Source: Marchantia polymorpha subsp. ruderalis
Taxonomy: Eukaryota > Streptophyta > Marchantiopsida > Marchantiales > Marchantiaceae
Reading direction: 5' to 3'
DNA length: 64,000 bases
NCBI GenBank assembly: GCA_037833965.1
Contig: AP031355.1
Span: 13,727,501-13,791,500 of the forward strand
The position numbers and the translations under genes are program-made. Below, piece after piece: positions 12,039-25,345 of the stretch (its first letter is position 1; every line of letters starts with the position of its first letter). The notes under the pieces were generated by a model that was given only the letters and a program-made list of their open reading frames with translations, searched no databases and was not told the DNA's origin.

Positions 12039-15000
12039 ATGGTTCTGGCTTTTCGTCCCCCAACGCTCGCTACTCTCCCTTTGTGGCCGAGAATCAATTC
12101 TGTCTTCTCACAAGGCTCCGAACTCGATTCGTCGATCGCTTTTCGCTCATCCAAGTCCTCCGCTGGAACTGCTCGCGTCGTCGCGCAGTTCGACATGGCT
12201 GTGGCAGAGCCAATTCGTCCGGGTGAGGATGAAGGCAGGGCTGGGTGGGACGGGATGGGATACCGCATTTGATTATGGGGGTTTTGTCGGAGTGATGGCT
12301 TGTGCTTTTTCTAGAATGCGATGGGCGGAATTGGTAGATTGAGAAGGCTCATCTGGGATTCGATGTTTGTTGAGTGGGTGTGAGCGCTTGGTTTCAGCCT
12401 AGCTGCACGTGGGTTTTTTTGTTTGCAGAGCGCGTGCTCGATCAGCTAGCAGATGGCTCTGCCTGGTTCGAGTATGTGGAGACGGAAGAGTGGGACATTG
12501 CGGGCGCTCCCTTCGCTTCCATTTCCGCCGCTTTTTCCAGCCGGCGGAAGAGACCCACGTCGTTTTTCGCCCGAATTGCACCACTTGGTGGAGGGCACCA
12601 CCATGCAAGGTAGGTGGGAAATGGATTGATTGTGTCGTCTGCTCCCCAGCATATTTCTCATTTTTGGGCCATTTTAATTTCATCACGAGAGTCGAATCTT
12701 GAAGCAATCAAAATCGCATGATCACGCAATCCAAAGCTAGAAATTCGAAACTGCAGTTTTGTACATCAGCTGGATATCTTCGCGAGAAGTTCTCGATCAT
12801 TCTGTGAGATTTATGCTGTTTCATGTTGAGAATGGGATACTGAGGAGCAGAGCCTTGCTTGTCAATTGCAGTCATGGAACTTCACCGGCCATGAAGAAAG
12901 TGGAGTATCATTCCGTGAGGCGAATATCCGGAGATGGCCGCTGCATGTTTCGGGCTCTTGTAAGGACTCCGACCGTGTCAAGGTGCAGCATTTTAGGCTA
13001 CATTGTGCTGGATGTATCTTATAATTACCATGTATCATGCTGTCGGTCTTATCATTTTCGGTGCGAAGCCATGCCTCTAGCTGGCTCTTTTTCTCCGCGA
13101 ATCAATTGTTCTGTTCATCAATATTCTCTTTTGAAACGCCAATTAAAAGTCAAGTTTTGGGTCGGACGCAGGTGGTAGGGATGGCTACAAACAAGGGTCA
13201 AAATTTAAGCTACATGGAAGAAGAACAAGAAGCAGGTGAGTCAACTTATTCAAGTGAAGAGTACTTTTCGGATTGTTTCTGGTTACATTTACGTTGATTT
13301 GATTGTTGTAACCTTGTCTGAGAAATGATTTCACACTATCTGTGCGTCAGCGTGATGCCAATCACAAAGTTGGAACGATATATTTGTCCTGAATGACTGG
13401 AAACACAACCATAATTTCGTGCTGTAACCGGGAATCACATGGGGTCAGATCAGACCCTCCCTCAAATTTCTTCCGAGAATTGCGAGAGGTTCTGCAGATA
13501 GATGCACTAGGGGAGGCCAGAATAACGAAATTGAGATAATGAGTTATTGAGAAAACGAGTACGATAAGAAAGGCGCTGCGGTTCGCGGAGCAGAAAGTTT
13601 GGAGGAAAGCTTCAGTGTTCAAAAGGTCCACAGTTTTCTGCACTCAGGCGTCAAATCGATTTGAACACAATCTGTGAAAAAGCAAGCCAATTCAGGTCCT
13701 TTTGATGCAGAGAATTACAGGTTGTAGGTAGTACAAATTCAGCGGAATCCGGGGTTTGGAATTGATCTGCGCAATGTAACATTAACTTAACCTTATGAAT
13801 GAAAACAACCGAAGGCTAATTAGTAAACCGGGCAAACCACGCATCTCCACTGGAAACGTAATAAACACTAATTTCACGGAATATACCCCGACGGCCGATG
13901 CGTACGAGGTGTCAATCTTCTTTCGAATCACCCAAGTTAAGCATTGAAGTATCGTACATATTCGTGAAGGAGGATTATTTGTAAGAACCGAACCTGCAAG
14001 CGAGGTAGGGCGTATGTTGATGCTTACTTACAAGTGCAACCTCATATCTTCAACTTTCACGCGAGAAACCCCACAATGTTAGGAGGCAGAGCCGCCTGCT
14101 GAGGATGTTCTGCGAACATGCGTTGATAAATCTTTCGTTCCCTGAACTACGAAAAACTAGACGGGTGAAGTTGCATCAATTCGATATGTGTTGTCTCAAG
14201 ACCGCGAAGAGGAATTATCTCTCAGATGTATTATTGTAGCTGCTCATTCTCTTCGTCTGAAGCGAAAGTCACTAAAGTTGTAGGAATTCCGAAGTGAAAT
14301 ACGACTTTTGGGAAGTAGAAAATACAGTGGTCAGTCTAACACGGATTGTCAGTATCTACGATTTCACGCAAGCAGGAAACTTTGTATTGTACACCAAAGT
14401 GAGCAAGTGAAAGAACGTGTATTCTTCACGATGAATAGTAATGTGGATCGTTTATGGCATTCTTGTACAATTTCTCAATCGCAATTTGCCGTCGAAACTT
14501 CAGCCCCATGAGCGGCCTGAGTGGTGAGAAACTGTGGAGGAGAAGTAAATGTGATGAAGCTAAAAGCTGGAAGAGAAACAGGACGGATTGAGATAATCGG
14601 ATGTAGCAGGATGTCATTGTTTAGGAAGGTCTGGACGGAATGTGCAAGAATTGAAGGAGCATGTCATCTCTAGAGCATACATGTTTAGGTTTTGACCCGT
14701 TGGAGGTAATGCCGTATCCAGACGAGCCTCTTTGCCATAAGACGTGATATTTGTTTGATGAAAACCACCGTTTCTGTATACAGGTATGTCCACTCTGCAT
14801 CCTTCGGGTGCAGAATGAACAGGTAACATCCAGGGTCAGATCTGATGCCATGAGTCTTCGCTTTGCCAAACTGTTACTTATTTCACTTTTCTCGTTTGCT
14901 TCAGATCAATTACGTCTTGCTGTAATGGATGCGATCTGTACGCCTGATCAGCGAAGTCACATCTACGAGGAGGCATTGATTGCCATCACAGTTGAAGAAT

Positions 15001-16011
15001 CACTAAAGAGGTAGGTTTTTTGCCAGCCTTTTGTTGACTGTTGATGATACTTAGATATATCTTCTGAAAGTGGGAGACGGAATCGTCCACTATGGTGATC
15101 ACGTTTTTTTAATCTTCAGACAGTTTGAAAGAAGTTCCTTGATTAAATTGTGGCTAGCTCACTGGTCGTTCTGATTACAGATATTGCCAAAGGATACCTA
15201 GTCCAAGTTTCTGGGGAGGTGAATCCGAGCTTTTGGTAAGCACGAATCCCCTTAGCCCTCTTGAATCACTGAAATCTAGGCATGAATGCGGATGAAGCAT
15301 ATTTCAAGGGTAGATCAGAAGATCGACACTGATTGTCTCTGCCTTGTTAAAAAACTGAATATTTAGGAAGTTTGATTCCAAAGAATATAGATTCTTGTTG
15401 GACATCGTGTTTCTGAGATGATGTTTTTCTTTTCTTGTTCCCAGCTTGCTGGTGTAATTCGTTTTATAGTACTAAACTTTGTTTGTCACAGGTTCTTTCC
15501 AAAATGTGTTGCCAACCAATCATCGTCTATATTCCTGAATCTGAGGTATTTGATAACTGTGACTGATATTTATTAGTATGCTTAAATCGTTTTGTGTTTG
15601 GCTGCTTGGATGCATCCAGATTGAAGACGAGGTCCTGTAAAACATTCGAGTCAAACGTTTTTCTCTTGAAATAGTTTTCCTGGTACTTCGTGAGTTTGAT
15701 CAAGATTAATAATTGTAGTGATCAAATTCGCGACCAATAACAGTGAACATGCCTGGAGGTTAGGTTCTTGTTCTCCACCAAACGAACTTCTTTACCGAGT
15801 TAACTTCCTACTCTTCTTTCGTCTTATTTTTTCAAATTTGTCTATGTGACCTATATTGTAGGCAAAGAATCGGGGATATCGAGGAGGCGGTGGGTACATT
15901 CCTATTGCTGAATATGGAAGTGATTACAAGAAACCAGGGAAGGATAGAAAGGCACGGAAGCCTGTCAGATTACTCTATTCAGGTAGTAACCATTATGATC
16001 TCCTAATATGA
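12039..16011 (+). CDS. OTU-domain cysteine protease (OTU3-like deubiquitinase)
   Basis: Predicted to remove ubiquitin. Eight GT-AG exons keep frame: 12039-12222, 12429-12609, 12872-12959, 13172-13235, 14905-15010, 15181-15235, 15492-15545, 15862-16011, giving 293 aa. The OTU signature GDGRCMFRAL sits at residues 142-151 with nucleophile Cys146; the catalytic His is in NHYDLL at about residue 288. Between them lie DQLRLAVMDAIC, YEEALIAITVEESLKR, FWGGESELL, PIIVYIP and GGGYIPIAEYGSDY, which match the plant OTU3 (At2g38025-like) subgroup closely. The first 120 residues come from two GC-richer exons and are Ser/Ala/Arg-rich with few acids at the very start, so an organelle transit peptide is possible. 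The start ATG at 12039 is the best one in frame with a strong donor; an upstream leader exon cannot be excluded. Confidence 0.92.
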
Positions 16012-19000
16012 TCTACCTATGTCTTACTTCTACGATGCACACATACGTAAATCACATATTTTTGAGAATTCTCGGATACAAGTTCATTGTTATTCGTCCC
16101 TATGTGGAAATGCTGTGTTTCACGGATGGGCTGGGATGGAGTAGGCCCGAGATTTAGCGCTCCACAGCCTAAAGTTTACGCTCTTAACAAGAGATATGAA
16201 GCGCTTTTGACTTTTCATCTCTTCGCGTGCTCTGATCTCAGTACTCTAGATTCTGTTAGTAAATCTGCTGTCGAGACGTAGGCAAATGAGTGGCCCCAGC
16301 GATGGAATTCAAGAAAGGTACTCTGGTCTGTGAGAGACAGTGAAGCTCGGTTTAAGGGAATTGAAGCCTACAAATCTTTCTGAATAACTACAAGCAAATC
16401 TTTCATTGCGGACGTGAAGAGTTCGAATGGAAGTGCCATAGAAGCTGGCATTACTGCGACTCTAAAAAAATATTTCCTCTCCTGACTATGATTTCACTGT
16501 TCGAACAACAATATTTCTTGTATCCAGTCTGGTTACAGGTCTCACTACTCGGTGTTAAGCCCAAAACCAGAAGGATGGCCGAGAAAAGTTTGAATAAGTT
16601 TTCGGCGTGTTCTGAGCTGACTTAAATAATTATTTGAGCATGTCTTGTCCAAGCTCACCTATTTAAAGAAAATCATACCCAGCTCCAGTCCTGTTCTGCT
16701 CTCAGACTTGACATACGTCCACTGTTCTGAGCAGAGCAAACGTTGATAGAGTTGTCCACGACTTTTGAGTGTTTTTAGGAAGAAGGATTTCAGGGCCTAG
16801 GACTCGTGTCATGGTATTCACGGGATTGCTTTTGTGGGTTGAAAACATGTGAACAAAGAGCGTTAAAATTGCTGCACATATGGGTTGATTTATGTGAGGT
16901 ATATTTACAGAGGATATGTATTTGTAGCGAAATTCTGTGAATTTACTTCTCTATTGTACTATGGGTGGAACAGCGCATTGAGCCCTGCACGGTTTTCTGC
17001 CAGGCCCCGGCCATTTTTCGTTTGTTATCGCAATTGAAATTCGTTTTCGAAGATTCTCTTCGGTAGCATGTTCAGTCGCTTGAAAAACTAGAGTGTGTCC
17101 CTTAGTAATATATAACCTTAGAACTAGGCCGAGGGATGCTAATATGCATGAACAAATAAACCTGCATTTACTCTTCGATCTCGAATTCCGTAGATCAAAA
17201 TTTTTGAGAGGCTTAGAAGCATGAAGTCGAGGTGTGTTTGCGCGTAGCAGTTAGAGAATCCGACGAAATCAACCTTTACATCGTGATCCAACCTTTACAA
17301 AGTGTGTTAAGGCACTGTGAAGGTTGAAATAAATGAAGGGACCCATGAGTGGTCGTTGTACATTCCAGCTTGTGCAGCCACGACACGACAGCACGACCCA
17401 TGTAGAAAGTAGCTATCGTTAAGGTCAACAAACATATTCAGTGGAGGATTCGCCTTCTGCAATGAAAAGTCGTGGAAAGATCGTTCAGCAGGTCTATCTC
17501 ATTGTGCCAAAGACAAGTGATTGCAAATAGGTATATGGTAAATGGTAAATGGAAGATGAAGAATCTCTCCAATCAACGTCCAAGGATTACAGTAAAAAAT
17601 ATCAGGGGAATCCAACACAAAGAACATGGATGAAAGAATCAAACTTGAGGCTAGACCTTTAGTTTCAACCGACGAGGTTCACGCTCGGTGAGAGATATGG
17701 ATTATTAGTACAATCTTGCATGTGTTAACTATTCATGTATAGAAATCAAAAAGTTGTTTTAGTTCTGTAAATATGTTAGGTTTCTGGTACCAAAATAAAT
17801 TATTATACAAAGGATGATTTTCGGTTTTTACTTTTTACACTATAAGATATTCTTTCTATATTATCTTATGGAATAATTTCTTTAGGCTTAATGATTTAAG
17901 ATTTTTAATTTCAATTAAAAAACATTTCAATATCTTGACAGTTATCCATTCTGAGAGATCATTTGATTATTGATCCAATTATCGTGTAAAATGTGTAAAT
18001 TTCATTTGGACAATGTATCGGGTCTTACTGAGCGGAATATAACTTTGTCTCACTCGTTCGCAATGTAAGTCAACATCGGGATGAAGTATAGATCGAACGG
18101 AGAGCATATAATAATATATGTTTTGTTCTTAAGAAAATCATGCGCAATTGAACATACGTGCGTATGGATGCCCTCTGCATGGCCCCATCTTTCAGAACTT
18201 GAGAGATAACATGATCAAAATTCCTTTGAGTTTATTCTAACACAAACCGTGCAATCTAAACTTGGCTTGACAGAAGACAAGAACTTAATGCTCTTTCTTT
18301 CATACCTAAATATATCTCGTCGTAAGAAAGTCAGGATTGCTTTGCTCTAATTATACTAGCTATGGTCGATCGTACGGTGTGACGGTATGACTCACACCGT
18401 CAGCTCCTATGCACGTTGACCGACCGAATGGGTGTTCTTCACTGTACAGAATCGTGTGTACAAAAGTGAAGATTTAATCCCTTTTGAAGATAAGTGACAG
18501 ACAGCAAGTTTCTCACCAGTGTGACCAGAACATCAACTGCAATCAGGAAAGGGTCTGAATTGTTGGGCAACCAATTTTATTTTATGATTGCGGATCCTTG
18601 CGACTGCCCTGGACTAAATACCAATTTCACAAGTTCAAAAGCTTGTCGTACTGGAGCAGACTTGTGAATACATCAATCACCCTCGTCCAAAATGTGAAAG
18701 CAAGGGTTTGTCCGCAAATGTTTCTAAGCAAGCTCCATGTACTGATCCTAGATTCAAATTTGTATATCTTATATCTTACAAGGCAAGTCGAATTGGACAA
18801 CCCTTAGAGTAAGCAAACACCGAAAGATCAATAACCCGCACCAGCCTTAGATTTGAAAAACCGTGATTACCTTACGTTCTGCCGTGGCGGCGCCTGAAGC
18901 TTGTAACTTAAAAGAACTCAAACGAATATAAAACTACGATACGATTTTGCTGTACTGAAAAGCATGTTTCAAACACTTCCAACAAAAGATCATCTACTGT

Positions 19001-19532
19001 ATTATAGAAGGAGAAAAGTCAACCTTACAAAGAGGAGCATGGCTACACTATTGGGACAACTTCTTCAGCTGTTATCGCCCTAGCCCTCGATCACTCTAAC
19101 ACGGCAAGTGCTAGCACGTCAAAATCTTCCTTTCATGTCAATGACTGTAATAAAGGACAGCGCGAAAGAGTGCAACCATCATGAGAGAAAACGCCCATGT
19201 CCTAGTTTAGATTGTCCCCGATTCCACGATGGAGGCATAGGCCGGGTGTGTAGACTGTACATAACTGACTACGGCTAGAATGTGCAACGTCAACCATAAC
19301 AAGAGATCAACACGACGGAAAGAACACTCGGACACAACGAAAGTATCCTCGCGCAGTGAATTTGTTTCTGCTCCGCCATGTTTCAGATGCGAAGAGGTTT
19401 ACATGAAAACCACTGAAAACTTCTGGCGGCATTCAGATCACTTAATACTATGTCTTATGGAGTTGTGTCACAAGGGAGAGGCTCCATAAAGTCTAGTCAG
19501 AACGGAGATCTACCGCCGCTGTGAGCACGAAG
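16012..19532. other. Spacer between convergent OTU and SKP1 genes
   Basis: The two genes face each other here, so both 3' UTRs lie in this stretch. No coding region or RNA gene is recognised. A 9-bp inverted repeat (ACGGTGTGA / TCACACCGT, 18374-18400) is present. The 17.75-18.0 kb part is AT-rich. Confidence 0.5.
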
Positions 19533-22488
19533 TTACTCGAAGGCCCATTGATTCTCCCTTCTAACCTCTTCTTCCTCCTCTGGCGTGAAGTCGTTCTTTA
19601 TGTTGAACGTCTTCCGGATTTCTTCTGGAGTCTTACCCTTGATCATATCGGCCACTGTTTGACATGTCAAATCCAGGAGGTTTTTGATATTCAAGTAATT
19701 TGCAGCCTGTATTCAAAAATCACAAAGTCCAAAAACGAATCAGCCTCCTTCTCAATGCTTTGACACTGAGCAAAGCTGCATTGAATAACATCAACTGATA
19801 AAGTACCTGAATAAGAATGCCTATGTGAAATATCGAAAAATAGCAAATTACATCACATCTCGAAGGCTTTTGAAGGCTCACTGTATACATGGAAAATTGT
19901 CTCACTGTATTCCAGGCATTTGGCGAGCTTGTAAATTAAAGTCATACCGATCAGTACAACATGTGAAAGGTGTTGTCCTGAAAGACCCCGACAATAACTA
20001 TACGCTAATATACTACAAGGGCAGATTAGTTCCAAGCGCTAAGTAAGCACCGTGAGATCTATGCTAGTCAACATCATTATAGATGGACCGTCACCAAAGG
20101 CATAAAATCAGATAGACATGTAAACGGCTGTATAAAGAAGAAAGAAAAAAAAACTTTGTAAAAGGATATCAAGAAAAGATCAAGCTGGGGAACGACCCGC
20201 CATGCTTGACTAGTTTCAAAGAGCAGCACAAACATTGACGCGCGAAAAGCATCAACCTTTGCCATCACCAACAAAACAACATGATGTGATCTCTGATATT
20301 ATTCTTGATTGATACAAATTACACCAGTACATTTGCCTGGCAACCTTATGTAAGGCGCCTGCTGTAAATGTATCATTGTAGAAGACTGTCAGATAGTTAA
20401 TAGATAAAAAAAAATGGACAAACTTACGAGAGAATGGGGAAAATAATATACTTATAGTCCTGAATATATTTTGTGTATGAAAGCCCAATATCGCATACTG
20501 TACTGAATAATGTAAATTCAATTAACTGTGCACCATCATCCAGAAAATCAAGATCACAACCTATCGTTCTATCTTTGCTATGTCTTGCAAACATATTCCG
20601 TTAATCCTTAAACTCTCCTCTTCTCTAAATATTATGACAATGGTGCTCTAAACCTATATGGAAGAAATCCTTCCGGACTCTCCACTTCTCTAGATATTAT
20701 TACAATGGTGCTCTGAATCCATATGGAAGAAATAATGTGCATGTGCTTGACCAGAATAAGATGTTAAGTTTAGACTTTCACCTACTTCCAGTCCCACAAT
20801 AATCAACTCAACTTCTTCTACTTTGTGCATGCTATGATATGGGCAGTTGAACTCGAGTAAATATATCTCTGCGGATGAACTTGCATCATGGCGTGGAGGG
20901 TTACACGTCATCATGCAATAAAGAATGCTCATAATCTCTCTTAAGCGAGGGCGTAACTAGGTGGGAAAATTTTATACAGAAAACACGTCTACAACAATTA
21001 AAGAATATGGTGGGTAGAAAGATAAGTATTTTTGTGAACAAGGAGGTCTGTTGCAGTTTAAATATATACTCCTTGTGATACGAAATGCATGTTTCCTGAT
21101 CAAACTCTTAAATACTTTACAGCTCATCAGGTCCTTCACCTTGATTGTTATAATTATAAGTAGATAATATCAATATATAATACAAGATGATATCAAGTTA
21201 TATGCACTTTAAATTGAAAATTTTCATTCTTGGATTACATCAATCAAAACACGATAGAAAACGATATTTGTTGCGATGACACGTCACACCCAAGTTCATC
21301 GACTACTATTATTATTATATAAAAGTATGAATGATACAATATTACTGCATAAAAATTAAAGTTAGTCTATTCTGCATCGAGATTCACACTTGGTGTTCTG
21401 GAACTATAGGATTACCGTGATTTAATGCTATAAACAGTGCAAAGAAGATATACTCAACATGGCTTATAACCACGTCACAATTCAACATGTCTTGATATCA
21501 CGTGACAAGTGATATAACTGAATGACAAGACACGTAAAGAACACACCCTCAAGCCTCAACCGCGCATGCCGGATTTTCAAAATCCCCAACCAAATCTATC
21601 GATTCACCACGATGCTATTGATGTCCTACACTCTCTCATCATCTTACCCTCCTACTAAACTATGTGGAAGTTATATTTACTGTGGTAATCATGATTCTCC
21701 TATCAAAGATACTTACTCATGAACATATTGATCAATATAGACTTAACGAAACTGACTAAAGTTTGATATGAGAGGTAGAACATATTGATCAATATAGGCT
21801 TATCGAAACAGAGTAAAGTTTGATATGAGAGGTATAAAGAGTTGATTTCAACAGAGACTGATTGCATCACTCTAGACTCCCCCTCTTTATACTAATCGGA
21901 CCTAGATGCCCTTGTATGTAGACCGCATCTAGGTCTGATGGTTATCGATTATCTCACAGTTTCTCACTTACACTCGAGTAAACCGAGTTCAGACCTACAA
22001 CTTGCTGGAACCGACCGCGAAATACTATTTGACGAGTTGCAGTGACCAGCCGATCATGACATACGAGAAGGAAGTTAGAAAACAAGGGGGAAGGAACTTG
22101 GAAGAACATTACCAGCCAGTTAAACCCGATGCATGCCTAAGGAGAAAGCAATTACTTCATCTCAGCAAAAGGAGGGAACACTTACCAAGATGAGATCGAA
22201 GAGAGTGGCCTGATCCACCTTCACAAACTCAGCATCCCACTGCTTAATCTCATCTTCAGGGACGGCCGGCTTCTCGTCCGAGATCTTCTGAGACTCCACA
22301 TGATATCGACAATACTCGATTACCTTGGCAAGGATCTTACTCGATACGTTAGGCAGAGGAATGGGATTGTCCGTACCAGTGTCCTCAATCATGTTTTTGA
22401 CAGTCTGCGACTCATAAGCCACAGTCTCATCGACCTCGAACATCTCATCATCGGAGGACTTCAGCTTCACCTTGTTCTCCCGTGACAT
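19533..22488 (-). CDS. SKP1: SKP1, adaptor of SCF ubiquitin ligases
   Basis: Links CUL1 to F-box proteins in SCF E3 complexes, in nucleus and cytoplasm. Two exons, 22488-22186 (101 codons) and 19706-19533 (57 codons plus stop), encode 158 aa, the normal SKP1 length. The start [20 protein letters not shown], then [31 protein letters not shown] (BTB/POZ fold), [18 protein letters not shown], and in exon 2 [20 protein letters not shown] and [20 protein letters not shown], ending NQWAFE, are all canonical. The intron of about 2.5 kb falls between FDLIL and AANYL. It holds two small tandem duplications. The same frame is open far upstream of the ATG, but that part is low-complexity and lies outside the conserved protein. 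Confidence 0.98.
20613..20734. repeat. 65-bp diverged tandem duplication in the SKP1 intron
   Basis: Copies start at 20613 and 20678 and share ACAATGGTGCTCT and ATATGGAAGAAAT with scattered changes. They lie wholly within the SKP1 intron. Confidence 0.85.
21722..21835. repeat. 57-bp tandem duplication in the SKP1 intron
   Basis: Two copies (21722-21778, 21779-21835) begin with AACATATTGATCAATATAG and end with GTTTGATATGAGAGGTA. Each carries the palindrome ATATTGATCAATAT. Confidence 0.9.
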
Positions 22489-24152
22489 CTTGGCACCTAC
22501 GCTCCCACCACCACCAGAAACACAGGCAGCAGGCAGACACAGCAAGACAGGCCTACAACCTCGAAATCTCCAAGCTGGTTTCCGAGAGGAAAAGACGATG
22601 TCAGAGATCAGAACACCGCCCTCACCGCACAGCACAGCAACGCAAGCGCGGGCTCCCCAAACTCTTGACTTCAGACTGAACTCCACACCAAAGCTCCCAC
22701 CGATTGAAATGCTCGATCGTGCCGTGAGGTCGAAGACTATGAAGAGAAGGACGCGCAGATGAGGCGAAACGGAAGGATATGAGAACAACGAACAGCTCTG
22801 ACCGGATGGATAGTAACGCAGCGCAGCGCAGGCAGGCTCTCGCAGTACTCGGGACGCGCCCGAGCGGTCATCCCTCCCGCCTCCGTGCCTCCCTCCGGAC
22901 CTGACCCGAGCCGCCTCATGCCGACCCGACCCGTGTCCCCGACCCTGGAAGGTGCTCCTCTTCTCTTTCCCACTTTCTCCGCTTTTCGTCCCTCTTTCTT
23001 CCTTCCGAAACGGAACCATGCCCTCCATGAATGGCGGTGGGGGAGGAGGTGCGTGCATGCATGTGCACCCATCCGGATGTGGATGGACATGTCCGGCCTC
23101 CACGTCACGACAGAGTCCGGTTAGGAGCAAAATACGCGCCCACGTACAGCAATGTCCGCTAGTATGAACAGGATTGTCGCCAGGTTTCGGGCTGACCTGG
23201 AAAGGACGGCCTTTACGTGGTCATTTCGAAGATCCGGTTTGCGACTCCAGTTTCTCCAGATTTCGTGGAGATTGTCCTGGACTACATCAAATCTCTCTTA
23301 GCAGTGAGGACCGCCCGGAAACTTCACCCCACCTCACCTCTCCTGTGGCTCAGCGACGACCTCTCTTCTGCAGCGCGCTTTGGTTTTCGCGATTCCGATC
23401 CCCCGCTTTGGTCTCTCTCTTCTTGCCCTGGAATCAATATGTCTTCCCAGTATCATCCTCCTGGCAGCATCGCAATTTTTTTTGTCCCCTAGTAAGAGGA
23501 ATATGCCGTACGAGAGACGCTGGGCTGCTTCGACTCCGTAAGAGTACATCCCCAAAAAGTATGGGACGACCCCATCGAGCCGCTCGTGGGTGATACCAAT
23601 TTAGAAAGATGGGTAAATATGGCTCGGCCCCATAACATCACGCATGAGTTTTCGTGGAAGTTCTTCCGGCCTGTCGACAAATGTCTGGGTTATGCTTTCT
23701 GCCTCAATCCTCGAGACCTGGAACGAGAAATTCCTGAGTTTTCGCGTTGGTGCGGAGTCATTGTCGAATTGCAGAGTCTAACGGCTGCTCGAAATTAGAA
23801 TGGGAAAGATGGTGAGAGAGAGACCATACAAAACTCAAGACGTAGGCTTTATGAGTGTTGTTAGAGTGATGTGAAAGTTATGGACACTGGATGCCATGGT
23901 GAGCTCGATCCTTGCTATGAACTTCATGCACGTATCACATATACGTTACAATTAACAACATCTGCAAGTTTGCAGTATCCTCTTAGTTATTCCATAATTC
24001 ATTATAAGGTGTGAGAGGTTTTTGATATGTGGTTTCAAGAAGATTTTGATATCTTTGGACATGTGAAACTTTAAATCTTCCGAAAAGAATGATCTCTTCC
24101 GAAATATATTCAATAAAACCAATTCAAAATCTTGTACGAATATTTCCAGAAT

Positions 24153-24188
<36 letters not shown>

Positions 24189-25200
24189 AGTGCACACACA
24201 CGCTGCTTATTAATCGCATGTGCATGTAGCAAAGTTTAAAATGGACTCATACGTCTATGGAGTAATGAGTGATTTTTGTCCATCCATCCTAGTTAATTCC
24301 AACACATATTTAGTTTTTGAAAGCCCCATTTAAATAAAAAACAAGAGAAAAATTCTCTGACCAAGATATATAAAATCATATGATACTAGGCATTTGAAAT
24401 AATACCAGAACCTATAATATATATATCATATGAAAGTTTTTTTAATCTATGGCTGTAAAATTTTCTTTCTTGCAACTTTTCCAAAAAATAAATATTCAAT
24501 AAAAAATTTTTGATGTACTTGATTTTATTCAATGTCAATCTAAATTTTTCTAAGTAGTAAAGTAATCCATGAAAATTCCTCATAAATTGTTCCCTCCTTA
24601 TATTCTAATAATTTGCTAGTTTTGACAAAAAAATCAATTATTTTGATACTTGATAAAATTCCAATACCCATGAAATCATCTCCAAGTTGATAAAGCAATT
24701 TTAGCTGCACTCCATAATGAAGCTTTACACCTCATAGCAATTTAATCAATAATCAAAATAATTCACACAGTTGGTTGGAAGCGCGTTAATAGGGTGCAAA
24801 AGATCCTTTTACTGGAAGTATGGGTGTAAAACTCCAAACTCCTTATGCTATTCTTTTTGCAGAAACAAGTTGTACTCCTTTAGAAACTGAAATGTTATAC
24901 TTATCATCACTTACATTTCAAGCTATTTGAATCAAACGTTTCATATGATGGTTATTAGATGTAGTGACTTGTGAAATGTGGCAAAATGCGATCCAGATTT
25001 GCAACCGATGGACCTCCGCGAGCATCTACAAGAGCAATTTATTCACATTATTTGGACTAGATCATCAAAATGCAGTTTAATCAACTTAATGTTAATCCTA
25101 TGTTTGTAAATTGTGAAAAAATATACTTATTTGTGAATATCTTCCCGTTCTGACATCATATTATTGCACGCCATAAAACATGAATTCATAAGCTTGGAAC
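22489..25200. other. SKP1 leader/promoter followed by AT-rich island
   Basis: 22489 to about 23170 is GC-rich and should hold the SKP1 5' UTR and promoter. 23170-23900 has short open frames on both strands without a known domain. From about 23950 the sequence becomes AT-rich and gene-free. Confidence 0.5.
24157..24185. repeat. (AT)n microsatellite
   Basis: An uninterrupted run of about 14 AT units, in the AT-rich island. Confidence 0.95.
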
Positions 25201-25215
25201 GGAAGAATGACGATA

Positions 25216-25345
25216 GTTAAATATTGATAAAAATAAACAAATTTGTAGTTTATGTGGAGAAAAAATATTGATGATGATGAGCATGTGTTTGTTACATGTC
25301 CAAGCTATGAAGAAATTAAACTAGCTCATAAGTTAGATGTGAAAA
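25216..25345 (+). mobile_element. Remnant of a LINE-type reverse transcriptase zinc-binding (zf-RVT) region
   Basis: In one plus-strand frame the sequence reads QICSLCGEKNIDDDEHVFV followed by TCPSYEEIK. The spacing C-x2-C ... H-x4-C with the surrounding CxLCGE and HVFxxCP is that of the zinc-binding region downstream of reverse transcriptase in plant non-LTR elements. The frame closes on both sides and no polymerase or endonuclease part is visible, so this is a short decayed fragment. The identification rests on about 35 residues. Confidence 0.55.

Noticed and set aside
22489-23130. Long N-terminal extension of SKP1
   Set aside because: SKP1 begins at MSRENKVKL in all plants; the upstream part is low-complexity Gly/Arg/Ser sequence that fits a 5' UTR.
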